From NCBI GenBank assembly GCA_002397355.1, contig DHAI01000112.1, forward strand, positions 18,739 through 23,814: a stretch of 5,076 bases of DNA, in the 5' to 3' direction. The DNA is from Ruminococcaceae bacterium UBA4958. Its GTDB lineage: Bacteria > Bacillota > Clostridia > Oscillospirales > Acutalibacteraceae. Every line of letters begins with the position of its first letter. The stretch's first letter is position 1. Both the position numbers and the translations under genes were made by a program. A model generated the notes under the pieces. The model worked only from the letters and a program-made list of their open reading frames with translations, was not told where the DNA came from and ran no database searches. This document shows positions 1 to 5,076 of this stretch, piece by piece.

Positions 1-1
1 G

Positions 2-1198
2 CTGAAGACGTTCCCGGGCAATTACTCCGCTTATCTGGACCAGCGCGAGATCCTCGACCTTTCGGAGAAGAGAAAATATGAGCAGGCGCAAAAGAAAATC
101 CATCATCTGGACACGATCATCGAGCAGCAGCGCCGGTGGAATCAGGAACGCAATTACGTGACCATCGGCAGCAAGGAAAAGGCGAAAGAGAAGCTCGAGA
201 GCATGCTGCAGGCCCCGGAAGCGCGCGAAAAGGCAATGCATTTCCGATTCGGCATCAGCCAGCGCGGTGGCAACGATGTCCTCGCCGTCAAGAATCTCGC
301 CCTCGAATTCGACGGGAATTCGATTTTCCGGAACGTCGACATGGAAATCCATCGGCAGGAGCGCGTGTTTCTGCTCGGGCCGAACGGCTGCGGCAAGACC
401 TCCCTGCTGAAAACGCTCCTCGGCGTCAATCGGGCGGCGGAAGGCGCTTTCCGCTTCGGCGCGGGCATCGACGTCGGATATTACGACCAGCTGCAGACGG
501 GTCTGAGGAACGACAAGACCGTGATCGACGAAATCTGGGACTACTACCCGAAGATGACGCAGACCGAGGTGCGTTCCGCACTCGCCGTTTTTCTGTTCCA
601 GGGGGACGATGTTTTCAAGCCCGTTTCCGCGCTGAGCGGCGGCGAACGGGCGAGAATCCTTCTCCTGCGGCTGATGCTCAGCCGGCACAACTTTCTCCTG
701 CTGGACGAACCGACGAACCATCTTGATATCCCATCCTGCGAGGCGCTGGAAAATGCGCTGAACGGCTATGAAGGAACCCTGCTGGTCGTTTCGCACGACC
801 GCTATCTCATCAACCGGCTGGCGGACAAGATCTACTTTCTTTCCGGAGAGGGCGCCGCCTGCTATCCCGGCAATTACGACAGCTACCTTGAAACGGTAAA
901 AAGCAGGCAGTACCCCGAAGCGAAAGCGAAAGTCGCCGAAAAAAACGAATACCGGCTGAGGAAAGAACAGGAAGCCGCAGTACGGAAAGAAAAAGCGGAG
1001 CTTCGCCGACTGGAAAACAGCCTTGCGGAAGCAGACGCGGAAACCGCTCGGCTGAAAAAGCAGCTGAATCAGCCGGACGTCGCCTGCGACTATGAAAAGG
1101 CGCTGGAGCTGACCGGCCGCCTGGACGGCTTGAAATCAGAGAGCGATACCCTTTTTCAGCGCTGGAGCGTCCTTGCGCAAAAGTACGAAAATCAATGA
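2..1198 (+). CDS. ABC-F family ATPase, 5'-truncated by the window edge
   Basis: Soluble duplicated ABC ATPase of the ABC-F class; members act on the ribosome at the tRNA exit (E) site, as translation factors or antibiotic-resistance proteins. The open frame enters at base 2 and gives 398 residues. Visible residues 1-12 end in FPGNYSAYL, the usual close of the first ABC domain. A charged helical linker follows (about 13-85). The second ABC domain has Walker A GPNGCGKTS (residues 126-134), Q-loop Gln163, signature LSGGE (211-215), Walker B running into DEPTNHLD with catalytic Glu236, and H-loop His265. From about residue 297 a Lys/Glu-rich coiled coil forms the C-terminal domain found in many ABC-F proteins. 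Full members with this domain are about 630-640 aa, so roughly 235 residues are missing upstream. All ATPase motifs of this half are intact. There are no membrane segments, so it is not a transporter. I cannot assign the subfamily or any resistance role. Confidence 0.95.
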   Translation: MKTFPGNYSAYLDQREILDLSEKRKYEQAQKKIHHLDTIIEQQRRWNQERNYVTIGSKEKAKEKLESMLQAPEAREKAMHFRFGISQRGGNDVLAVKNLALEFDGNSIFRNVDMEIHRQERVFLLGPNGCGKTSLLKTLLGVNRAAEGAFRFGAGIDVGYYDQLQTGLRNDKTVIDEIWDYYPKMTQTEVRSALAVFLFQGDDVFKPVSALSGGERARILLLRLMLSRHNFLLLDEPTNHLDIPSCEALENALNGYEGTLLVVSHDRYLINRLADKIYFLSGEGAACYPGNYDSYLETVKSRQYPEAKAKVAEKNEYRLRKEQEAAVRKEKAELRRLENSLAEADAETARLKKQLNQPDVACDYEKALELTGRLDGLKSESDTLFQRWSVLAQKYENQ

Positions 1199-1236
1199 AA
1201 AAGCCCGGCCATTCGGCCGGGCTGCCCTCAGTTTTT
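1198..1236. terminator. Intrinsic terminator between convergent ABC-F and HPr-like genes
   Basis: A perfect 9-bp inverted repeat, agcccggcc (1202-1210) and ggccgggct (1215-1223), closes a 4-nt loop. On the minus strand the stem runs straight into five U (complement of 1198-1202), a standard rho-independent terminator for the HPr-like gene; this U-tract overlaps the last base of the ABC-F stop codon. On the plus strand the hairpin lies 3 nt after the ABC-F stop, but the T-run (1232-1236) starts 8 nt beyond the stem. Termination in that direction is therefore probably weaker. The element most likely serves both genes. Confidence 0.85.
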
Positions 1237-1491
1237 CTTTGAAACCGGGTTGTTTTGGAACTGCCGAACCTGGGAGATAAACTCACGGAACGATTCCTTG
1301 TCCACCGCCTGATCATCCACGGCGAGACGCAACGGCTTAGATAGATCGAGGCTGAAAATCCCCATGATTGACTTCGCATCGATCTTATACTTATCCGTTA
1401 CCAGATTGACCGGAAAATTGCATTGGTTTGTAAGCGTTACAAATTTTTTGACCGCTTCTATGCTGGACAAAAAAATATCAGACGTGTACAT
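1228..1491 (-). CDS. HPr-domain protein lacking the phosphocarrier histidine (Crh-like)
   Basis: 87-aa HPr-fold protein, the normal length for HPr (about 85-90 aa). The middle, DAKSIMGIFSLDL (residues 38-50), is the HPr regulatory-serine segment, with Ser41 at the place of HPr Ser46. A gapless alignment from memory to Bacillus HPr puts Ser10 at active-site His15 and Glu12 at Arg17, so the GxHARPA phosphorylation motif is absent. The protein should not pass phosphate from enzyme I to PTS sugar permeases, but could be phosphorylated on serine by HPr kinase and act with a CcpA-type regulator, as Bacillus Crh does; that role is inference. The start ATG follows GGAGGGA with 11 nt between GGAGG and ATG. 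It has its own promoter and terminator, so it is probably monocistronic. By hand count its GC is about 45%, falling toward the 5' end, against 60% or more in the neighbouring ABC-F gene. Confidence 0.85.
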   Translation of the reverse strand: MYTSDIFLSSIEAVKKFVTLTNQCNFPVNLVTDKYKIDAKSIMGIFSLDLSKPLRLAVDDQAVDKESFREFISQVRQFQNNPVSKKN

Positions 1492-1542
1492 CGTATGAAT
1501 TCCCTCCGTGTCAGTATTCCAAATAATATGTCAACTTAACAA

Positions 1543-1571
1543 AGAATATCGTTTTTTGAGCGGTTCGTCAA
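1543..1571 (-). promoter_or_regulatory. Sigma-A type promoter for the HPr-like gene
   Basis: On the minus strand, -35 TTGACG (1566-1571) and -10 TATTCT (1543-1548) are separated by exactly 17 nt. Each hexamer is one or two bases from consensus. Transcription would start near 1536, giving a leader of about 45 nt that contains the GGAGGGA ribosome binding site at 1501-1507. The call rests on sequence match alone. Confidence 0.65.
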
Positions 1572-1628
1572 TGTATAACATCACTATAGTTTTTCGTCTT
1601 TTAACAACTAAAATATTGATTTTTTATG

Positions 1629-1635
1629 AAAGGTG
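1629..1635 (+). promoter_or_regulatory. Ribosome binding site fixing the mtaB start
   Basis: AAAGGTG lies 5 nt before the ATG at 1641. An in-frame ATG at 1626 would add five residues (MKGEQ), but only T-rich sequence precedes it and its own first codons form this binding site. The 1641 start also gives the usual family N-terminus, with the first cluster cysteine at residue 10. Confidence 0.75.
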
Positions 1636-1640
1636 AACAA

Positions 1641-2936
1641 ATGAAAGCTTCCGTTTTGACGCTTGGCTGCAAAGTCAATCAATACGAATCCCAGGCGATG
1701 ATGAACAGCCTGGCCGAAGCCGGATACGAGATCAGCAGCGCACCGGCGGACTGCGACGTGGTCGTCGTGAATTCCTGCACGGTCACCGCGATGAGCGACC
1801 GGAAAACCAGGCAGATAATTCGGCGGGCGCGCCGGGAAAGCCCCGGTGCCGTCATCGTGCTGACCGGCTGCATGTCCCAGGCGTTTCCGGACGCTGCGAA
1901 ACAGCTTGCGGAAGCCGACGTAATTCTTGGAAACTCCAACCGTTCTTCCCTTTTGCCGGATATTCAGAAATTTCTCGCAACGCGAAATCGCGTTTTTGAC
2001 GTCATTCCTCACCATCATTCCTTCGAACCCCTTTCCGTCGGGCAGTACCGGGAGAGAACACGCGCATTTTTAAAAATCGAGGACGGCTGCAACCGCTTCT
2101 GCTCTTACTGCATCATTCCTTACGCCCGGGGCCGCGTCCGATCGAAACCGCTCGACGATTTGAAACAAGAGCTTTCCAGCCTTGCCGCGCACGGCTACCG
2201 CGAAGTCGTCCTCACCGGGATCAACCTCTCGGCTTACGGCCAGGAAAGCGGCCTTACGCTCTGCGACGCCGTGGACGCTGCCTGCGCGCAGGAAGGGGTT
2301 GAGCGTGTCCGTCTTGGCTCGCTGGAACCGGAACGGCTCGACGCGCCCGTCATCGCCCGACTGAAACGGCAGGAAAAGCTCTGCCCCCAGTTCCATCTTT
2401 CCCTGCAGAGCGGCTGCGACGCCACGCTCCGGCGCATGAACCGCCATTATACTGCGGAGGAATACAGGACGATCGTAAAAAACCTTCGGGAGGCTTTTCC
2501 CAACGCCGCCGTCACAACGGACATTATGGTCGGTTTTCCCGGTGAGACGGAAGAAGAATTTGCCGAATCCCTTGCTTTTGAAAGGGAAATCGGCTTTGCA
2601 AAGGTTCATGTTTTCATCTACTCGCGCCGGTCCGGCACCGCGGCGGCTGCCGCGCCGCGCCAAGTGCCGCCCGCCGTAAGCGAAGCGCGCAGCAAAAGGA
2701 TGATAGCCGCGGCGCAGGAAACCAGGATGGCCTTTTTCCGCAGGCAGGTCGGTTGGACCGAATCGGTCCTGTTTGAACGCACCTGCGGGAAAAGCGTTTA
2801 TGAAGGCTACACGCGGAATTATACGCCTGTCCATTTATTCAGCGAAGCCGATCTGCACGGAAAAATTCTTCCCGTTCAGATTTCCGAAGCGCGCGCCGGC
2901 TTCTGCGTCGGCCTTCCCGCCGCCGATTCAATTTAG
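1641..2936 (+). CDS. mtaB: tRNA (t6A37) methylthiotransferase MtaB, radical SAM
   Basis: Cytosolic iron-sulfur enzyme that adds a methylthio group to N6-threonylcarbamoyladenosine at position 37 of tRNAs reading ANN codons, giving ms2t6A and improving decoding. The 431-aa product is of normal family length. The N-terminal methylthiotransferase domain (about 1-125) carries Cys10 (LGCKVNQ), Cys46 (NSCTVT) and Cys77 (TGCMSQ), which bind the auxiliary cluster. The radical SAM domain (about 138-365) begins with CNRFCSYC, where Cys150, Cys154 and Cys157 bind the SAM-cleaving 4Fe-4S cluster, and continues with IIPYARGRVRS, LTGINLSAYG, LGSLEP, HLSLQSG and DIMVGFPGE. The C-terminal part (about 370-428) fits a TRAM RNA-binding domain. 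LGCKVNQ and the overall order favour MtaB over MiaB or RimO. All six cluster cysteines are present. The 3' end overlaps the convergent hydrolase gene by 9 bp. Confidence 0.95.
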   Translation: MKASVLTLGCKVNQYESQAMMNSLAEAGYEISSAPADCDVVVVNSCTVTAMSDRKTRQIIRRARRESPGAVIVLTGCMSQAFPDAAKQLAEADVILGNSNRSSLLPDIQKFLATRNRVFDVIPHHHSFEPLSVGQYRERTRAFLKIEDGCNRFCSYCIIPYARGRVRSKPLDDLKQELSSLAAHGYREVVLTGINLSAYGQESGLTLCDAVDAACAQEGVERVRLGSLEPERLDAPVIARLKRQEKLCPQFHLSLQSGCDATLRRMNRHYTAEEYRTIVKNLREAFPNAAVTTDIMVGFPGETEEEFAESLAFEREIGFAKVHVFIYSRRSGTAAAAAPRQVPPAVSEARSKRMIAAAQETRMAFFRRQVGWTESVLFERTCGKSVYEGYTRNYTPVHLFSEADLHGKILPVQISEARAGFCVGLPAADSI

Positions 2937-4250
2937 AAGTTTGATCACGTTTTGGATTTCCTGCTTCGTCTGATCTCCCGTCAGATATTCACAGGAATAG
3001 AACATGAAGCCGTCGCACTTTCTCACCCGGCCATATTTTACCTGGCTTGCCAGGATCTCGGAGGAGCTTTTCCAGGTTCCGCTGTCGGCGTCCGAACCGG
3101 CTTTGTACGCGGCAAGGCCGTAGTAAAGCTTGACCTGTTTGTTTTTCACGATGCCGGCCCATTCGTCAGCCGCCTGGTCAAACGGCAGGGTTGGGTTCTG
3201 GAAATTGTAGTAAAGCTGCGGGCAGATGTAGTCGAGGTACCCTTGCGCGGAACACCAGGCGGAAATGTCCGCCCCCATGTTCTCGTCATTCTGGACATTC
3301 CCCTGCGGCGCGATGCCGAACGGAAGATCTTTTTTTACCGCTTTAATCTCGCGGTAAACAAGGGAAACCATCGCATTGACATTCGCTCTGCGCCAGTCGA
3401 GAAGCGAGAGGGGCGTGCCGGTTTTCTTGGCTTCCGCGCAATAGGCCGCATAGGCTTTCTGGTCGAAGGACGCCTCCTGCGTGGGGTAGAAGTAGTCGTC
3501 GAACTGGACGCCGTCCACGTCGTAATTTTTGGCGATCTCCGCCACGCCGTCGGCGATGAGCTTGCGCACTTCCGGATAAGCGGGGTTATAGAAAATCCCG
3601 TTATTGATGTCGGAGACATAGTCCGCTTTTGCTGGATCGTTCCGGAATCTGTAGTACGCGTTTTCCGCCGCAAGGACGGACGGCGTTCCTGACGCCTGAA
3701 TGCGGAACGGATTCACCCACGCGTGGATTTTCAGTCCCGCCTTGTGGCACGCCGCAACCATGTCGCGCAGCGGATCGTAACCGGGGTTGTTTCCCTGCAC
3801 TCCTCCGACGATATGGCTCCACGGAAAATAGGAGGATTGATACAGCGCGTCGCCAAACGGCCGCACCTGAACCACGAGCGTATTCATCCCGCAGTCTTTC
3901 GCCGTCTTGACGATCGCGTCGAACTTTTCCTGAAACGCTTTTTCGCTCTTGTCTTTCTCGCCGCTCATATTCAGGCTCATATAGGGTACCCACACGGCGC
4001 GCATCTCCCCCGCTTTTGCGGAAACGACCTGCGCAGAGCCCGCGGACGGCGACGACGTGGAACCCGCCGCCGAGGAAAGCGCGACGGCGCTTTCCGGGGC
4101 CGAAGCGGAAGTCTGCGCTCCGGGCGCCGGCGATACCGTCCGTTCGGACGCGTCCCGGCTGAGATTGACGGTCATGGTAATGGCCACCACCGCTGCAAGG
4201 ACGCCGCAGCAGGCGAGGATAATGTGTCGGTGAAAGATACGGATCACCAT
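2928..4250 (-). CDS. Membrane-anchored family-10-like glycosyl hydrolase (GHL10, YngK/DigH type)
   Basis: 440-aa exported protein. Residues 4-9 are basic and 10-28 form one hydrophobic helix without a clear signal-peptidase site, so an N-terminal anchor is likely. Residues 33-80 are a Ser/Ala/Pro-rich linker. From about residue 82 comes a TIM-barrel hydrolase domain of the GHL10 (DUF187) family: EMRAVWVPYMSLN at its start, VVQVRPFGDALY (126-137), HAWVNPFR (176-183), VDGVQFDDYFYP (245-256, candidate acidic residues Asp251 and Asp252), then IAPQGN and a DYICPQLYY strand. The family member DigH of E. coli cleaves peptidoglycan glycan strands stripped of peptides, so a cell-wall role outside the membrane is likely; the substrate here is inferred. 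ATG 4250 was chosen because GAAAGG precedes it; upstream extension to a TTG near 4412 would run through the divergent gene and adds a non-conserved Arg/Ser-rich stretch. No terminator lies between it and mtaB. Confidence 0.9.
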   Translation of the reverse strand: MVIRIFHRHIILACCGVLAAVVAITMTVNLSRDASERTVSPAPGAQTSASAPESAVALSSAAGSTSSPSAGSAQVVSAKAGEMRAVWVPYMSLNMSGEKDKSEKAFQEKFDAIVKTAKDCGMNTLVVQVRPFGDALYQSSYFPWSHIVGGVQGNNPGYDPLRDMVAACHKAGLKIHAWVNPFRIQASGTPSVLAAENAYYRFRNDPAKADYVSDINNGIFYNPAYPEVRKLIADGVAEIAKNYDVDGVQFDDYFYPTQEASFDQKAYAAYCAEAKKTGTPLSLLDWRRANVNAMVSLVYREIKAVKKDLPFGIAPQGNVQNDENMGADISAWCSAQGYLDYICPQLYYNFQNPTLPFDQAADEWAGIVKNKQVKLYYGLAAYKAGSDADSGTWKSSSEILASQVKYGRVRKCDGFMFYSCEYLTGDQTKQEIQNVIKLLN

Positions 4251-4260
4251 TTGCTTTCTA

Positions 4261-4266
4261 CCTTTC
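4261..4266 (-). promoter_or_regulatory. Ribosome binding site fixing the hydrolase start
   Basis: On the minus strand GAAAGG lies 10 nt before the ATG at 4250. It supports this start over longer in-frame versions, which would overlap the divergent zinc-ribbon gene by about 100 bp. The spacing is slightly long. Confidence 0.6.
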
Positions 4267-4302
4267 TCTGACTTGGTCGACGAAACGTTTTCAATTCTTT
4301 CG

Positions 4303-4307
4303 GGAGG
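4303..4307 (+). promoter_or_regulatory. Ribosome binding site of the zinc-ribbon gene
   Basis: GGAGG is followed by two adjacent in-frame ATGs, at 4313 (5 nt away) and 4316 (8 nt away). The second has the better spacing and gives an N-terminus starting MFFF, like the MFF- start I recall for relatives. A third ATG at 4309 is out of frame and too close to be used. Confidence 0.7.
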
Positions 4308-4315
4308 GATGCATG

Positions 4316-4681
4316 ATGTTCTTTTTCTTTGCGGTGACAAGCGACTCAAGGAACCTCGGCGGACGCTTCTGCCGCCGGTTTCCTTGCTGCGGCGCAACGG
4401 GCGCAATCGCAAGCGTGACCTGCGTCAGTCAAAAATTCATTTTCTTCTTTCTTCCGTTGTTTCGCTTCGGCAAACATTACTTTGTCACCTGCCCAAACTG
4501 CGGCGCGGTCTTTGAGATCGCCCGGGAAGAGGGGAAAAGGCTGGAGAAAGATCCCCGCGCCGAAATCGATCCCAACGCCATGCGCCGCACCGGGGGACAA
4601 GCGGCGCGTTTCTGCCCCGGCTGCGGCGCGCGGGTTGAGGCCGGCATGCGCTACTGCCCATACTGCGGAAGGAAACTGTAA
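4316..4681 (+). CDS. Zinc-ribbon domain protein, two ribbons, first one atypical
   Basis: 121-aa small protein, probably zinc-binding; function unknown. The N-terminal part resembles a short Bacillota zinc-ribbon family: an MFF start, a hydrophobic FIFFFLPLF segment (residues 41-49), then KHYFVTCPNCGAVFEI, in which Cys59 and Cys62 form one knuckle. The partner knuckle should read CPxCG but reads FPCCG (Cys24, Cys25), with an extra Cys19 upstream. A charged spacer (about 70-97) leads to a second, complete ribbon, FCPGCG then YCPYCG (Cys100, Cys103, Cys114, Cys117), at the C-terminus. The hydrophobic segment is short and is probably part of the fold rather than a membrane helix, though membrane association cannot be excluded. 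It starts divergently from the hydrolase gene across about 65 bp and ends 3 nt before the DUF1294 gene, so those two are likely co-transcribed. The alternative start is ATG 4313. Confidence 0.8.
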   Translation: MFFFFAVTSDSRNLGGRFCRRFPCCGATGAIASVTCVSQKFIFFFLPLFRFGKHYFVTCPNCGAVFEIAREEGKRLEKDPRAEIDPNAMRRTGGQAARFCPGCGARVEAGMRYCPYCGRKL

Positions 4682-4684
4682 ACC

Positions 4685-4966
4685 ATGCCTGTACCACATA
4701 TCTATGCCGTTTGGTACCTCATCATGATCAATCTTGTCTCGGCGGCCGCAACAATTTCGGACAAGCGCCGGGCGAGAAAACGCATGCGGCGCGTGTCGGA
4801 AAATACGCTCCTGCTGCTGGCGGCGCTCGGCGGATCCCCCGCGATGCTGCTGACGATGCTGCTCATCCGCCACAAGACGAGGCACTTGAAATTCATGCTC
4901 GGCATCCCGGTTATCATGCTCCTGCAGGCGGCCGCACTTTGGTTTGCCGTCGTCCGCAAACCGTGA
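4685..4966 (+). CDS. DUF1294 family small membrane protein
   Basis: 93-aa integral membrane protein of the DUF1294 family, function unknown. Three hydrophobic stretches are visible: residues 6-24, 40-60 and 72-89. The two loops carry the family's hallmarks, DKRRARK (26-32) followed by RVSENTLLLLAALGGSP (36-52), and RHKTRHLKF (62-70) followed by a GIP motif. The basic loops may face the cytoplasm, though their order along the chain makes topology uncertain. The ATG lies 3 nt after the zinc-ribbon stop codon. The ribosome binding site GGAAGGA (4667-4673) lies inside the end of that gene at a long 11-nt spacing, which suggests translational coupling. The gene is complete and is followed by a strong terminator. 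Confidence 0.88.
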   Translation: MPVPHIYAVWYLIMINLVSAAATISDKRRARKRMRRVSENTLLLLAALGGSPAMLLTMLLIRHKTRHLKFMLGIPVIMLLQAAALWFAVVRKP

Positions 4967-5020
4967 TTTTGGTCCGAACCGTTCCCGGGCGCTCCGGAAC
5001 GCTTTGCCGGAACTACCGTG

Positions 5021-5061
5021 AAAAGGCGGCGCAGCCACTTGGAATGGCTGCGCCGCCTTTT
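5021..5061. terminator. Strong bidirectional intrinsic terminator
   Basis: A perfect 17-bp inverted repeat (5021-5037 and 5045-5061) with a 7-nt loop has arms aaaaggcggcgcagcca and its complement. The GC-rich core is flanked by A4 on one side and T4 on the other, so it can work on both strands. It lies 54 nt after the DUF1294 stop codon and probably ends the zinc-ribbon/DUF1294 transcript. It may also stop a convergent gene entering from beyond the window. The 54 nt between stop codon and stem, and the last 15 bases of the window, show no gene. Confidence 0.9.
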
Positions 5062-5076
5062 GCAGGATATGAGAAT

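Noticed and set aside
136..726. Plus-strand open frame in another frame of the ABC-F gene
   Set aside because: It overlaps the ABC-F frame that carries all ATPase motifs, and its Arg-rich translation looks like a frame shadow.
1574..1614. Plus-strand promoter for mtaB
   Set aside because: Three -10-like boxes occur, but none has a recognisable -35 at 16-18 nt, so no specific promoter could be supported in this AT-rich stretch.
2070..2834. Long minus-strand open frame (254 codons) opposite mtaB
   Set aside because: It is antisense to a complete, motif-rich gene, and its translation is Arg/Gly/Phe-rich with no recognisable domain. Such open frames are expected opposite GC-rich genes.
2952..3692. 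Long plus-strand open frame (246 codons) opposite the hydrolase gene
   Set aside because: It is the mirror of the hydrolase coding sequence, is rich in Val/Arg/Phe, shows no family motifs and has no ribosome binding site that I can see.
4200..4222. Possible lipoprotein signal in the hydrolase (ILAC with Cys14)
   Set aside because: The hydrophobic stretch before the cysteine is only about four residues and the hydrophobic core continues for 14 residues after it, so a membrane anchor fits better than a lipobox.
4981..5014. Imperfect repeat gttcc...ggaac and two copies of ccggaac after the DUF1294 gene
   Set aside because: The copies are short and the pairing is interrupted; this is within what chance gives in GC-rich sequence, and the true terminator follows directly.
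4346..5038. Minus-strand open frame covering the zinc-ribbon and DUF1294 genes and the terminator
   Set aside because: It runs through a perfect terminator hairpin and two well-supported genes on the other strand, and its product has no recognisable motif.

Overview
The window reads as chromosomal DNA from a moderately GC-rich member of the Clostridia (Bacillota). The evidence is strong GGAGG-type ribosome binding sites, an HPr-domain protein of a kind I associate with Clostridia, the clostridial style of ABC-F, MtaB and DUF1294 proteins, and intrinsic terminators. An Oscillospiraceae-like host is a reasonable guess but cannot be fixed from this sequence. There is no transposase, integrase, phage gene, CRISPR array, tRNA or rRNA gene.

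Layout. (1) Bases 2-1198, plus strand: the 3' two-thirds of an ABC-F ATPase whose first ATPase domain lies outside the window. (2) A hairpin at 1198-1236 separates it from a convergent small gene, 1228-1491 on the minus strand. This gene encodes an HPr-fold protein that has lost the phosphocarrier histidine but keeps the regulatory serine segment, a Crh-like arrangement. (3) An AT-rich divergent intergenic region (1492-1640) carries a good minus-strand promoter for the HPr-like gene and precedes mtaB. (4) Bases 1641-2936, plus strand: mtaB, a radical-SAM tRNA methylthiotransferase. (5) Bases 2928-4250, minus strand: a membrane-anchored family-10-like glycosyl hydrolase (GHL10/YngK/DigH type), overlapping mtaB tail to tail by 9 bp. 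(6) Divergent from it, a two-gene plus-strand unit: a zinc-ribbon protein (4316-4681) and a DUF1294 membrane protein (4685-4966), closed by a perfect 17-bp hairpin terminator (5021-5061).

How the genes relate: this looks like ordinary core-genome housekeeping (translation factor-like ATPase, tRNA modification, cell-wall hydrolase, small conserved membrane and zinc proteins) rather than one pathway or an island. The most interesting single item is the HPr-like protein without its active-site histidine, which suggests a regulatory rather than sugar-transport role. I found no convincing previously undescribed multi-gene system.
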